A DNA stretch of 64,000 nucleotides from Haloglomus salinum (GCF_024298825.1 NZ_CP101153.1:992001-1056000), one strand, 5' to 3'. Numbered from the stretch's first letter, positions 33,235-41,990 are shown. A program made the numbers and translations. Notes: generated by a model from the sequence alone, not told the origin.

Positions 33235-33864
33235 ATGCCGAAGTCTGAACCCTTCGAACGCCACACCGACCGGTACGAGGACTGGTTCGACACGCACCAG
33301 AGTGCCTATCGGTCCGAGGTCGAGGCGCTCGAGCGATTGCTCCCCCAGCCTGGATTCGGGCTCGAAATCGGTGTCGGCAGTGCCCGGTTCGCGGCGCCTC
33401 TCGGGATGCAGGTGGGGCTCGACCCGGCAGCCGAGATGCTGGCTCGGGCTCGCGACCGAGGGGTCGACGTCGTCAGGGGCGTCGCCGAATCGTTGCCCTT
33501 CGGGGACGGGACGTTCGACACGGCGCTGATGGTGACGACCATCTGTTTCGTCGACGACATCGCCCGGACCCTGGCTGAAGCCCGCCGGGTACTGCGTCCA
33601 GACGGCGCGCTCGTCGTCGGCTACATCGACAGGGACAGTCCCGTCGGCCGGGTCTACCAGGAGAAGCAGTCGGAGAACCCGTTCTACCGGGACGCCGTGT
33701 TCGTCTCGACCGACGAACTCGTCGAGGCGATGAAGGCGGCGGGGTTCTCGGCGTTCGAGTTCGTCCAGACCATCTACCACTGGCCCGGCGAGATCGACGA
33801 CCCCGAACCGATAGACTCGGGGTACGGAGAGGGCTCCTTCGTGGGAATCAGGGCGACCCGGTAG
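33235..33864 (+). CDS. SAM-dependent methyltransferase (class I)
   Basis: A 209-residue Rossmann-fold methyltransferase. Motif I is GFGLEIGVGSARFAAPLG, motif II-like acidic GLDPAAEML, and post-motifs GVAESLPFGDGTFDTALM and EARRVLRPDGALVVGYID. It resembles the UbiE/Methyltransf_11 group acting on small molecules. Substrate unknown. The ATG at 33235 gives a normal start. It is monocistronic. Confidence 0.9.
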   Translation: MPKSEPFERHTDRYEDWFDTHQSAYRSEVEALERLLPQPGFGLEIGVGSARFAAPLGMQVGLDPAAEMLARARDRGVDVVRGVAESLPFGDGTFDTALMVTTICFVDDIARTLAEARRVLRPDGALVVGYIDRDSPVGRVYQEKQSENPFYRDAVFVSTDELVEAMKAAGFSAFEFVQTIYHWPGEIDDPEPIDSGYGEGSFVGIRATR

Positions 33865-33928
33865 GTCCCCCGGTGCAGCGATGCCGGCATCCGGTGGTGC
33901 CGACAGCTCGCTCGCGCAGCGAGTTCGT

Positions 33929-34024
33929 GGGGCCGGGCCGGGGTCGGGGTCGGGCCCGGGGCGGGGTCGGGGTCGGGCCCGGGGCGGGGTCGGGTCGGGC
34001 CCGGGGCGGGGTGCGGGGCCGCCC
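33929..34024. repeat. G-rich tandem repeat on the plus strand
   Basis: Units of about 22-28 bp built from GGGGTCGGG, GGGCCCGGGGC and GGGGTCGGGGTC repeat about three times at 33938-34020, between the convergent methyltransferase and aminotransferase genes. The strong G-runs could form a G-quadruplex on the plus strand and may act as terminator or slippage site. On the minus strand it lies beyond the aminotransferase stop at 34036. Confidence 0.75.
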
Positions 34025-34035
34025 GGCTCGAAGCG

Positions 34036-35157
34036 CTACCGCACCGCGGCCGTCGCCTCGCCCATGATTGCCAGCGCCTCCTTCAGCGTCTCCATGTCCG
34101 TCGCATAGGAGATGCGCGCGTGGCCGGCGCCGTTCTCCCCGAACGCCTCGCCCGGGACGACCACGACGCCGCGGTCGATGACCTCGTCGACCCACCCGTC
34201 GGGGACGCGGGGCATCGCGTAGAACGCGCCCTGCGGGGTGGGCACGTCCAGCCCCATATCTTCGAGTCCGTCGAGCACGACGTCGCGGCGCTCCTCGAAC
34301 GCGGCGACCATCTCCTCGACGGGGTCCTGTGGCCCGGACAGCGCGGCCTCCGCCGCGTACTGCGAGGGGGCCGACGCGCAGGCCTGACAGTACTGGTGGA
34401 CCCGGAGCATCCGCTCGATGCGCTCGTGGCTCCCCGTGACCCAGCCGAGCCGCCAGCCCGTCATCGAGTAGGTCTTCGAGCAGGCGTCGACCACGACGAC
34501 GTTGTCGGACTCGGCGAACTCCAGCGGCGAGCGGTGCTCGCCCTCGAAGACGATGCGGCCGTACACCTCGTCGGAGATACACAGCAGGTCGTGCTCGTCG
34601 GCGATGCGCGCGAACTCGCGCATGTCCTCGGTGGACTGGACCGCGCCGGTCGGGTTGGCGGGCGAGTTGACGACGAACGCCGCGGTGTCGTCGGTGATGG
34701 CGGCCTCCACGTCGGCCGGGTCCATCGTCAGGTCCGCGCGGAGTTCGACGGGGACGGGCTCGCCGCCGGCGAGGTGCGTGAGCGCCTCGTAGGAGACGAA
34801 GCCGGGGTCCGGAAACAGGACCTCCTGGCCCTGGTCGACGTGGGCCTCGAGCGCGATGTGGAGCGCCTCGCTCCCGCCCGCGGTGGCGATGACGTTCTCC
34901 GGGTCCACGTCGAGGTCGTTGTCGCGGGCGTGCTTCGCGGCGATGGCCTCGCGGAGTTCGAGGGTGCCCTTGTTGGAGGTGTAGGCGTCGCTCTCGCCCG
35001 ACTCGATGGCCTCGACCGCCGCCTGCTTGGCGTGGTCGGGCGTCGGGAAATCGGGCTGTCCGAGTCCGAGGTTGATGGCGTCCTCGCCGGCCGCCTCGAA
35101 CACCTCGCGGATGCCGCTGATGGAGACCTGCTCGACTCGCGATGAGAACCCGGTCAT
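34036..35157 (-). CDS. PLP-dependent aminotransferase, class I (aspartate aminotransferase-like)
   Basis: A 373-residue fold-type I aminotransferase. The PLP lysine lies in VVVDACSKTYSMTGWRLGWV. Other landmarks: LGLGQPDFPTPDH (N-terminal substrate loop), SNKGTLELREAIA, NSPANPTGAV, ISDEVYGRIVFEG and the C-terminal Arg in GHARISYATD. It probably transfers amino groups between an aromatic or acidic amino acid and 2-oxoglutarate. Substrate specificity cannot be read. TTTTACC-type sequence on the minus strand near 35220 may be its promoter. Confidence 0.94.
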   Translation of the reverse strand: MTGFSSRVEQVSISGIREVFEAAGEDAINLGLGQPDFPTPDHAKQAAVEAIESGESDAYTSNKGTLELREAIAAKHARDNDLDVDPENVIATAGGSEALHIALEAHVDQGQEVLFPDPGFVSYEALTHLAGGEPVPVELRADLTMDPADVEAAITDDTAAFVVNSPANPTGAVQSTEDMREFARIADEHDLLCISDEVYGRIVFEGEHRSPLEFAESDNVVVVDACSKTYSMTGWRLGWVTGSHERIERMLRVHQYCQACASAPSQYAAEAALSGPQDPVEEMVAAFEERRDVVLDGLEDMGLDVPTPQGAFYAMPRVPDGWVDEVIDRGVVVVPGEAFGENGAGHARISYATDMETLKEALAIMGEATAAVR

Positions 35158-35334
35158 GGGAGTCGTGTGGAGGGGCGGGGTGGTAACTGTTCGTGGTCCG
35201 GAACATAGTGGTCAACGGCCCCTTTTACCACCTATACCCGCTATTTTATACTTATACTAGCTAATACTGATGAACAACGGCATTTCGAAGTGAATTCGGC
35301 AGTGCCAGCTAATTCGAACGAACCTCGAAGACCA
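35158..35334. other. AT-containing spacer left of non-coding element A
   Basis: The stretch at 35221-35285 is AT-rich (CTATTTTATACTTATACTAG). It may hold the aminotransferase promoter or be an insertion hot-spot. No gene is visible. Confidence 0.4.
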
Positions 35335-35910
35335 CCTACGAAGCCCTCGCGCGCTCCGGGGTCCCTGACTCGCTGCGCGCCTCACTCGCTCGCGGTGCTC
35401 GCTCGTTGCGGTGCTTGCGTCGTCAGCTGCCCCGGAGCCCGCTCGCCTTCCGGCAGAGCACGCTCTGCCGACGTTCGCCTCGCTGTGCTCGGCTCACCTT
35501 CGAGTCCGCCAGGATTCGGTTGTGTCACGGAGCGGAGCCCCTGCCCTTCCCCAGGTCGCGCGGGTTCGCCCGCAAGGGGCGAACCACCCGCTCCCGGCCC
35601 GTGGATTGTGGCGGGTCGCGCACGCCTGTCAGTCGCACCGGCGCGCGCTGGCTGGCGGCGCCCGCCCTCCGCGAGCGGTTTCATGCCGCGAGCACCAGCG
35701 GCGGGCGCCGCCAGCCTCTAAGCACGCGAGGGGCGAGGAGCGCAGCGAAGCGAGCACCACAGGCGGCTGGGGAGGTGTGAGGCTCACGGGCCCGACTGAC
35801 CGATACCCGGTCCTGGCGGACTCGAAGGTGAGCCGAGCACAGCGAGGCGAACGTCGCTGGGCGAGCGAAGCGACTCCCGGACGGTCGAGAGCGCGAGGGC
35901 TTCGTCGGCG
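35335..35910. repeat. Non-coding inverted-repeat element, copy A (~575 bp)
   Basis: The left end CCTACGAAGCCCTCGCGCGC (35335 onward) is the reverse complement of the right end GAGAGCGCGAGGGCTTCG (35887-35904) with few mismatches. Inside, a perfect 45-bp inverted repeat pairs 35470-35514 with 35811-35855. The element is GC-rich, full of short GCGAAGCGAG-type palindromes, and has no credible gene. Shared blocks with copies B (45067) and C (54186) include CCTGGCGGACTCGAAGGTGA and GGGGAGGTGTG. It separates the aminotransferase from the cupin gene. Confidence 0.75.
35470..35855. repeat. Perfect 45-bp inverted repeat inside element A
   Basis: 35470-35514 (starting GACGTTCGCCTCGCTGTGCT) is the exact reverse complement of 35811-35855, with a 296-bp loop. 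Exact conservation over 45 bp implies recent duplication, gene conversion or selection for the paired structure. Confidence 0.85.
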
Positions 35911-36044
35911 TTCTCGTCGTCCCCTCGCTGTCATCTCGAGAGAGCGCGAGAACGTCGGGCCCGTCGACAACGTAGCGGTCGGTCACACCGGCAACCACCC
36001 ACGAACAGCCTTACGTGCCGACCACCCGCAGGGCGAGCCACGAC

Positions 36045-36578
36045 ATGAACCACATCGACATCGCCGACATCGAGACGTGGCCCCACCCGATGGGCGTCAA
36101 CAGCGACCGCCGCGACGTGACAGGAGCGCTCGAGGCCGAGGACGTGGCCATCGTGCGCTACGAACTCGAACCGGGCGAGCAGTTCTCCGGCGGCCTCCAC
36201 ACCCACCACGACCAGGAGGAACTGTTCTACATCCTCGAGGGCACCGCCACCTTCGACGTGGGCCCGGAACCCGACGCGGACCACGCCGAGGGCCACGCGA
36301 GCGAGCGCCCCGACACCGAGGAGGTCGTCGCCGAGGCCGGCGAGGTCGTCCGCTTCCCGCCGGGGCAGTTCCAGTGCGGCCGGAACAGGTCCGACGACAC
36401 GGTGGTCGGCCTCGTCATCGCCGCGCCGGACACGCGGCACGAGTGGGAGGCCCTGGAGTCGTTCGCCCCCTGCGCCGGCGACTGCGACGGCATCACCAGC
36501 CACGGCGTCCGCCAGCCCGACGGGGACGGGATGGTCGTCTACTGCAACGAGTGTGGGACCGAGCTGCAGGTGGCCTGA
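36045..36578 (+). CDS. Cupin-domain protein with C-terminal zinc-ribbon-like Cys pairs
   Basis: A 177-residue protein. The cupin barrel spans about residues 10-130 with metal-ligand motif GGLHTHHDQEELFYILEGTATF (two His, Glu) and VRFPPGQFQCGRN. The C-terminal segment carries CAGDC and CNEC pairs that could bind zinc. The N-terminal DIETWPHPMGVNSDRRDVT is typical of small haloarchaeal cupins. Enzymatic function or ligand unknown. Its stop is 24 bp before the azlC start, so it may be co-transcribed with azlCD. Confidence 0.88.
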   Translation: MNHIDIADIETWPHPMGVNSDRRDVTGALEAEDVAIVRYELEPGEQFSGGLHTHHDQEELFYILEGTATFDVGPEPDADHAEGHASERPDTEEVVAEAGEVVRFPPGQFQCGRNRSDDTVVGLVIAAPDTRHEWEALESFAPCAGDCDGITSHGVRQPDGDGMVVYCNECGTELQVA

Positions 36579-36602
36579 GGGGACGGCGAAGTCGGAAGAC
36601 AC

Positions 36603-37364
36603 GTGGCGACCCCCGCCGGAGCCCAGAGCGTGACCGAGTCGTCACGCGACGCGTTCCTCGCCGGGGTCCGAGCCGTCGCGCCCATCATCGTCGGCATCGT
36701 CCCGTTCGGGCTGGTAGCGGGCGCTGCGGCCGTCAACGCGGGACTGACGCTGCTGGACGCCGTCGGCCTGTCGGTCGTCGTCTTCGCCGGGGCCTCCCAG
36801 CTCGCGGCCATCGGCCTGTTCGGCGACGGCGCGCCGCTCGCCCTGGTCGTCGTGACGGTACTCGTCATCAACCTCCGGATGGTGATGTACAGCGCCAGCA
36901 TCGCGCCCGAACTGCTCGACGAGCCGCGGCGCTGGCGGACGCTGGAGGCGTACCTGCTGACCGACCAGGCGTACGCGCTGTCGGTGACCCGCTTCGAGCG
37001 CGACCCCGGGACGAACCGCCGCTGGTTCTACCTCGGGGCCGCGGCGCCACTATGGGTCGTCTGGCAGGTCTGTACGGTCATCGGGGCCGTCGTCGGCGCG
37101 CGGGTCCCACCCTGGCTCCCGCTGGATTTCGCGGTTCCCCTCACGTTCCTTGCACTCCTCGTCCCGGCCGTCGAGGGGCGGGCGACCGGCATCGCCGCTC
37201 TGGTCGGCGGCGGACTCGCCACGGTGGGGACGAGCCTGCCGCTGGAGGCCGGGCTGATGGCCGGCGCACTCGCGGGCGTGCTGGCGGGTCTCGTCGCCGA
37301 GCGCGTCGTCGGTCCCGACGCGGTGGGGAGGGACGGGGACGGCCCCGGAGGTGGGCACGCGTGA
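36603..37364 (+). CDS. azlC: AzlC family branched-chain amino acid exporter, large subunit
   Basis: A 253-residue membrane protein starting with GTG. The N-terminal RDAFLAGVRAVAPIIVGIVP and FGLVAGAAAVNAGL, followed by FAGASQLAAIGLFGDGAPL and NLRMVMYSASIAPEL, are diagnostic of AzlC. About six to seven membrane helices. With AzlD it exports branched-chain amino acids or analogues. azlD follows after 28 bp on the same strand. Confidence 0.93.
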   Translation: MATPAGAQSVTESSRDAFLAGVRAVAPIIVGIVPFGLVAGAAAVNAGLTLLDAVGLSVVVFAGASQLAAIGLFGDGAPLALVVVTVLVINLRMVMYSASIAPELLDEPRRWRTLEAYLLTDQAYALSVTRFERDPGTNRRWFYLGAAAPLWVVWQVCTVIGAVVGARVPPWLPLDFAVPLTFLALLVPAVEGRATGIAALVGGGLATVGTSLPLEAGLMAGALAGVLAGLVAERVVGPDAVGRDGDGPGGGHA

Positions 37365-37392
37365 GCGGTCGTCCCCCCGGAGGTGAGAGTGC

Positions 37393-37731
37393 GTGAGTCC
37401 CCCGCCCGGCCCGCAGGTATGGCTCGCCATCGTCGCCGCCGGCCTGGGTACGTTCCTCATCCGGGCCTCGTTCCTGTTCCTGTTCGAGCGGATGGGCGGC
37501 GTCCCGCCGCGACTGGAGCGGGCACTCGCCTACGTCCCGGCGGCGGTGCTGGCGGCGCTCGTCGTCCCGGCGATCGTGGCGCCCGACGGGACGGCCTCGG
37601 TGGTCGGAAACGACCGCCTGCTCGCGGGCGCGCTCGCGGCACTGGTGGCCTGGCGGACCGAGAGCGTCCTCGCCACCATCGTCGTCGGGATGGTCGCACT
37701 GGTGGTGCTGGGACAGGTCGGCGTCGTGTAA
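37393..37731 (+). CDS. azlD: AzlD family branched-chain amino acid exporter, small subunit
   Basis: A 112-residue protein with four membrane helices, starting with GTG. WLAIVAAGLGTFLIRASFLF and LERALAYVPAAVLAALVVPA are the AzlD signature. It partners AzlC encoded directly upstream to form the transporter. Confidence 0.92.
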   Translation: MSPPPGPQVWLAIVAAGLGTFLIRASFLFLFERMGGVPPRLERALAYVPAAVLAALVVPAIVAPDGTASVVGNDRLLAGALAALVAWRTESVLATIVVGMVALVVLGQVGVV

Positions 37732-37802
37732 CCACTAGAGACTTCTCGTGGAGATTTTGAAAACACTAGTGGTTACTTACGCCTCGGTACCGAACCCTCC
37801 GT

Positions 37803-38039
37803 ATGGAGTCGACGCTCGGAGGGCTCATCAGCGACCGTCCTCATCAGGCGATGTCGCGGGCGGTCGTGAAGACGGCACTCTATCGGGTGCTGATGGTCTT
37901 CGTCTCGGTGGCGGTCGCCTACCTCGTCGTCGGGGACGTGTCGGCGGCGCTCAGCATCGGCCTCGCCACGAACGTTGTCAAGACGGTGACGTACTACGGG
38001 TACGAGCGGCTCTGGGACCGCATCGCGTGGGGCGTGTAG
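37803..38039 (+). CDS. DUF2061 membrane protein
   Basis: A 78-residue protein with two hydrophobic segments (about 25-48 and 50-65). RAVVKTALYRVLMVFVSVAV and IGLATNVVKTVTYYGYERLW are the two halves of DUF2061, in which the conserved K-T-x-x-[WY]-R and Y-x-[HY]-E-R-x-W motifs are readable. Function unknown. ATTTTGAAAAC upstream near 37755 lies about 45 bp before the ATG. One base separates its stop from the end of the convergent GNAT gene. Confidence 0.9.
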   Translation: MESTLGGLISDRPHQAMSRAVVKTALYRVLMVFVSVAVAYLVVGDVSAALSIGLATNVVKTVTYYGYERLWDRIAWGV

Positions 38040-38040
38040 G

Positions 38041-38488
38041 TCACTCGAACGCCGACTCGTCCTCACGCGGCCGGTACAGGTGGCACATCTCCTCGGCGTC
38101 ACCGTCCGGCCGGTCGACCGGGCTCGGGTACGGCTCGAAGCCGAACCGTTCGTAGAAGTCGACGAGTCCCTCGCGGCAGGTCAGCGAGAGCAACACGTCC
38201 TACGAGGTCGGGATGCGAGACGGCCGCGGCCAGCAACTCCGCGCCGATACCCTCCCCGCGGCGGTCCTCGGCGACCACCACGTCGTAGCATTTCGCGTAG
38301 TAGACGCCGTCACCGACGACACGCGCAGCGGCGACCAGGTCGCCATCGGCCCGGACGCCGAGCGCGACCATCGTGTTCGCCAGCGCCTCACGGACCTCGC
38401 CGACATCACGGTCGGCCCACCAGCCGTACTCCTCGTACAATCCCGCCAGCTCGGGAGCATCGGCGGGACCGAGTTCGACCGCTTCCAT
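38041..38488 (-). pseudogene. GNAT-family N-acetyltransferase with an apparent frameshift
   Basis: Reading from the ATG at 38488, the frame gives MEAVELGPADAPELAGLYEE through VVVAEDRRGEGIGAELLAAA (acetyl-CoA-binding R/G loop) and AVSHPDLVGR. The family continuation then appears in another frame as VLLSLTCREGLVDFYERFGF and on to a TGA at 38041. The switch is near 38190-38200. The total span is 448 nt, one base off a multiple of three. Either the gene is recently inactivated or there is a one-base sequence error; without the shift it would be a normal ~148-residue acetyltransferase. Substrate unknown. Confidence 0.85.
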
Positions 38489-38617
38489 ACACCGCCCTCG
38501 GCCAGTGGGAATAAATCGATGTCGTCGGCCCGGGACGACCTGGCACGGAGCGGGCCGCCCCTTCGCGCCGGAACCGGAACGCACCGTGTTTAAGACGCCC
38601 CTCCGACACCTACGAGT

Positions 38618-40084
38618 ATGAGCGACGCCGACGACGGCGACGGACAGGAACTCGGCATCACCGAGTCCAAATCACACAAGCCCGGCGAGTGGTACGCCGA
38701 GGTCGTCCAGAAGGCCGAACTCGCGGACTACGCGCCGATGGGCGGGTTCATCGTCACGCGACCGCGGGGGTACGCCATCTGGGAGCGCATCCAGGAGCAT
38801 CTCGACGGCTGGTTCAAGGACACCGGCGTCCAGAACGCCTACTTCCCGATGTTCATCCCCGAGTCCTACCTGGAGAAGGAGAAGGACATCGTCGAGGGGT
38901 TCGACCCCGAGGTGGCGTGGGTGGAGACGGCCGGCCACGAGGAGCTGGAGGAGCGCCTGGCCGTCCGGCCGACGAGCGAGTCCATCATCACGCCGTTCAT
39001 CGCGCAGTGGGTCCGGAGCCACCGCGACCTGCCGATGCGACTCAACCAGTGGTGCTCGGTCGTCCGCTGGGAGGCCACGGACACGAAGCCGTTCTTCCGC
39101 ACCAAGGAGTTCCTCTGGCAGGAGGGCCACACCGCACACGCCACCGAGGACGACGCCTGGGACGAGACGATGACCCGCCTGGGCCAGTACGAGCGCCTCT
39201 ACGAGGAGGTCATGGCCATCCCCGGGCTCACCGGACGCAAGCCCGACCACGACAAGTTCCCCGGCGCGCACACGACGACGACCATCGAGGCGCTGATGCC
39301 CGACGGCAAGAGCGTGCAGGCGGGCACCTCTCACTACCTCGGGCAGTCGTTCGCCGAGGCGTACGACGTGACGTTCACCAACGAGGACGAGAACGAGCAG
39401 GTCGCCCACACCACCTCGTGGGGGCTGTCCTGGCGGGCGATGGGCGCGCTCATCATGACCCACTCCGACGACCAGGGACTCGTCCTGCCGCCCGCGCTCG
39501 CACCCCAGCAGGTCGTCGTCGTCCCCATCTGGCAGGAGGACACCGAGGACGAGGTGCTGGAGTACAGCGCCGAACTCGCCGCCGAACTCGACACGGAGTT
39601 CCGCGTCCATCTCGACGACCGCGACGAGCGCAACCCCGGCTTCAAGTACAACGAGTGGGAGCTGAAGGGCGTCCCCCTTCGCATCGAGGTCGGCCCCAAC
39701 GAGGTCGCAGACGAGGAGGCGACGCTGGTCCACCGCCCTGACGGCGAGAACGAGGTCGCCGGCCGCGACGGACTGACCGAGGCGGTCGGCGAGGCGCTCG
39801 ACACGGTGTACGCGAAGCTGTACGCCGCTGCCGAGGAGCGCATCGAGGAGAACATCCGCGAGGCCCACGGCCGCAACGAGATTCTGGGCACGCTCGGCCA
39901 GCACGGCGGCTACGTCAAGACCGGCTGGTGTGGCGATGAGGATTGCGAGGCCGAGATAAAAGACCAGATCGCCGCCGAGATCGTGATGGTGCCGCTCGAC
40001 CGGGACGAGGAGCCCATCCACGAGACGTGTGGTGTCTGTGGCGAGGAGGCCGTCGAGACGGCGTACTTCGCGAAGAACTACTGA
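38618..40084 (+). CDS. proS: Prolyl-tRNA synthetase (archaeal/eukaryote-type)
   Basis: A 488-residue class II synthetase. Landmarks: AELADYAPMGGFIVTRPRGY, PTSESIITPFIAQWVRSHRD, motif 2 FFRTKEFLWQEGHTAHA, motif 3 region QAGTSHYLGQSFAEAYDVTF and SWRAMGALIM, then the anticodon-binding domain (LAPQQVVVVPIWQ). The C-terminal zinc-like domain has CGDEDC and CGVCGEE and ends YFAKNY, with the terminal Tyr typical of the archaeal/eukaryote type. It charges tRNAPro; a tRNA-Pro gene lies at 58754. Complete. Confidence 0.97.
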   Translation: MSDADDGDGQELGITESKSHKPGEWYAEVVQKAELADYAPMGGFIVTRPRGYAIWERIQEHLDGWFKDTGVQNAYFPMFIPESYLEKEKDIVEGFDPEVAWVETAGHEELEERLAVRPTSESIITPFIAQWVRSHRDLPMRLNQWCSVVRWEATDTKPFFRTKEFLWQEGHTAHATEDDAWDETMTRLGQYERLYEEVMAIPGLTGRKPDHDKFPGAHTTTTIEALMPDGKSVQAGTSHYLGQSFAEAYDVTFTNEDENEQVAHTTSWGLSWRAMGALIMTHSDDQGLVLPPALAPQQVVVVPIWQEDTEDEVLEYSAELAAELDTEFRVHLDDRDERNPGFKYNEWELKGVPLRIEVGPNEVADEEATLVHRPDGENEVAGRDGLTEAVGEALDTVYAKLYAAAEERIEENIREAHGRNEILGTLGQHGGYVKTGWCGDEDCEAEIKDQIAAEIVMVPLDRDEEPIHETCGVCGEEAVETAYFAKNY

Positions 40085-40087
40085 ACA

Positions 40088-40097
40088 CGAGCTTTTT
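40088..40097 (+). terminator. Poly-T terminator of proS
   Basis: CGAGCTTTTTTGCG immediately follows the proS stop; a run of six T residues is the typical archaeal intrinsic termination signal. Confidence 0.6.
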
Positions 40098-40199
40098 TGC
40101 GCCGAGTGGTTCCGTGCCTGCGGCGCGGAACCCGAGACGGAAAGAACGTTCAGAAAAAGGCCGCACTCCGGTCGCTCCGCTCCCTCCGAGCGGTGTCGT

Positions 40200-40280
40200 T
40201 CGAGAGAGCTTCGCTCTCTCGTGATGAGGAGAGACGCCAGAGGCGTCTCTCGAACCAAAACGCGCGCCGAGGGCGCGCGT
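40200..40280. repeat. Cluster of perfect hairpins between convergent proS and aor
   Basis: Three strong palindromes follow each other: CGAGAGAGCTTCGCTCTCTCG (40201-40221), arms GAGAGACGCC/GGCGTCTCTC (40229-40251), and CGCGCGCC-GAG-GGCGCGCG (40261-40279). They sit between two convergent genes and could serve as bidirectional terminators or RNA-stability elements. They resemble the short palindromes within elements A-C. Confidence 0.7.
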
Positions 40281-40289
40281 ATGCTGTCC

Positions 40290-41990
40290 TCAGTCGTCGG
40301 CGGGCGCCGCGCCGCCGCCGCTCCCCCCCGTGACCTTCGCGTCCGGGACGGTGCCGTCCTCGTTCCAGCCGCGCAGGTCGTAGTAGTTCGACAGTTCCTC
40401 GTCGAGGCCCTCCAGTTCGTAGGGCAGGGCGTTGTCGTCGGCGCGGTCGAAGCCACGCTTCGAGTTGAAGTGCCGTTCCAGTTCGACGATGCGGCCCCCG
40501 ACGTCCATCAGCTCCTCCCAGGAGGCGTCGAACAGCTGCTCGTAGCGCTCGTGGTCGAAGCTGGAGGCGGCGAACTTGCAGAGGACGCCCGCATCGTGGA
40601 CGGCGTTCTTGTTCTCCTGCTCGATGAGACGGTCCGATTTCCCGGCGACGCCCTCCTTGTCGAGCGCGTCGTTGGGGGCGACCAGCGGGTACTCCAGCTG
40701 GTACATCTCGGCGTACATGTGGTCGGCGCCGCGGTTCGCGGTGGCGAAGGAGAGCCCCTGCCCGTTGAGCGCGCGGCCGTCGTGGGCGGCGAACTCCATC
40801 CCCTTCATCGTCCAGTTCTCGACGCCGAGCTCCTCGTGACAGCGGTCGATGCCCTCGGCGAGCGTGTCGCCGATGCCCTCGCGGTCGGCGATCTTCTCGA
40901 CGGTCTCGACCATCAGCTCCTCGTTGCCGAGTTCGCCCTCGCTCTTGAGGTACGCGGCGACGGCGTCGCCACAGGAGATGGTGTCCATCCCGAGCTGGTC
41001 ACACAGCTCGTTGGCCTCCATGATGGCGACGAAGTCGTCGTTGTCGGCGTTCGAGCCGAACGACATCATCGTCTCGTATTCGGGCCCCTCGGTGACGATG
41101 CCGGACTCCTCGTCCTTCGTCGGGAGCTTGCAGGCGAACGCACACTGCGAGCAGGTCCCCTTCTTGTACTTGTGTTCCATCACGGCGCCGGAGCCAATCT
41201 GGTCGAGGTGCTCGTACGACTGGTCCTCGAAGTAGCGGGTCGGGAGCGCGTTGACGGCGTTGGCGTAGTCCGAGACCGACACCGTCCCGGCGTCCTTCAT
41301 CGGACTGCCGGAGGTGGAGGCCTCCTTGTGGATCTCCATCCCGAGCTCCTCGTCCAGGTCGATCTCCGGCGGCGAGTCCCCGTCGAAGGTGAGGAACTTC
41401 ACGCCCTTGGCACCCAGCACCGCGCCGAGGCCGCCCCGCCCGAACGCGCGCGACTCACTGGTGATGATGCTCGCGAACCGGACGCCGTTCTCGCCGGCAG
41501 GACCGACGACAGCGGTGTGGCCCTCGTCCAGCCCGCGGGTGTCCTCGATGTGCTCGATGGTCTCGCTCGTGGTCGCGCCCGCGAGGTCGCTCGCGTCCTC
41601 GAACTCGACGCCCTCGTCCGTGACGTGGATGCCGACGAGGTCGTCGCTGGCGCCTTTGATCTCGACGGCGGCGTTGCCGGCCGCGGCGAACGGCCGCGAC
41701 ATGTAGCCGCCGGCGTTCGAGGAGAGCAGGCCGTCCGTGAGCGGCGATAGTCCGGTGCAGGACATCCGGCCGGTGAACGATGTCATCGCGGTCTGGAGCG
41801 GGCCAGTAGCGAAGACGAGCCGGTTCTCCGGGCCCAGCGGGTCCGCATCGAACGGGATGCGGTCGTGCGCGAGCTTCGTGCCGACGCCGCGCCCACCGAT
41901 GAACGTCTCGTTCACCTCGCTGATATCCTCCTCCTGCGTCGTCCGCTCACCCACGTCGATGCTGAGGAGCGGGCCGCGATTGTGAATCAT
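40290..41990 (-). CDS. aor: Aldehyde:ferredoxin oxidoreductase (tungsten enzyme family)
   Basis: A 566-residue AOR-family enzyme. N-terminal cofactor domain: GPLLSIDVGERTTQEE, FIGGRGVGTKLAHD, NRLVFATGPLQTAM and SSNAGGYMSRPFAAAG. The [4Fe-4S] ligands include GTCSQCAFACKLP (C-x2-C-x3-C), with a fourth Cys downstream in NELCDQLGMDTISCGD. It oxidises aldehydes to carboxylates with ferredoxin via a tungstopterin. The C-terminus ends in a Gly/Asp-rich tail. The ATG at 41990 was chosen because it begins the conserved N-terminus. A ferredoxin gene is far away at 24705; no direct operon partner. Confidence 0.95.
   Translation of the reverse strand: MIHNRGPLLSIDVGERTTQEEDISEVNETFIGGRGVGTKLAHDRIPFDADPLGPENRLVFATGPLQTAMTSFTGRMSCTGLSPLTDGLLSSNAGGYMSRPFAAAGNAAVEIKGASDDLVGIHVTDEGVEFEDASDLAGATTSETIEHIEDTRGLDEGHTAVVGPAGENGVRFASIITSESRAFGRGGLGAVLGAKGVKFLTFDGDSPPEIDLDEELGMEIHKEASTSGSPMKDAGTVSVSDYANAVNALPTRYFEDQSYEHLDQIGSGAVMEHKYKKGTCSQCAFACKLPTKDEESGIVTEGPEYETMMSFGSNADNDDFVAIMEANELCDQLGMDTISCGDAVAAYLKSEGELGNEELMVETVEKIADREGIGDTLAEGIDRCHEELGVENWTMKGMEFAAHDGRALNGQGLSFATANRGADHMYAEMYQLEYPLVAPNDALDKEGVAGKSDRLIEQENKNAVHDAGVLCKFAASSFDHERYEQLFDASWEELMDVGGRIVELERHFNSKRGFDRADDNALPYELEGLDEELSNYYDLRGWNEDGTVPDAKVTGGSGGGAAPADD

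Noticed and set aside
35411-37396. A very long open frame running from element A through the cupin and azlC genes
   Set aside because: It overlaps the cupin and AzlC genes in a different frame, has Arg/Gly/Pro-rich composition typical of GC-rich shadow frames, and no domain or start signal.
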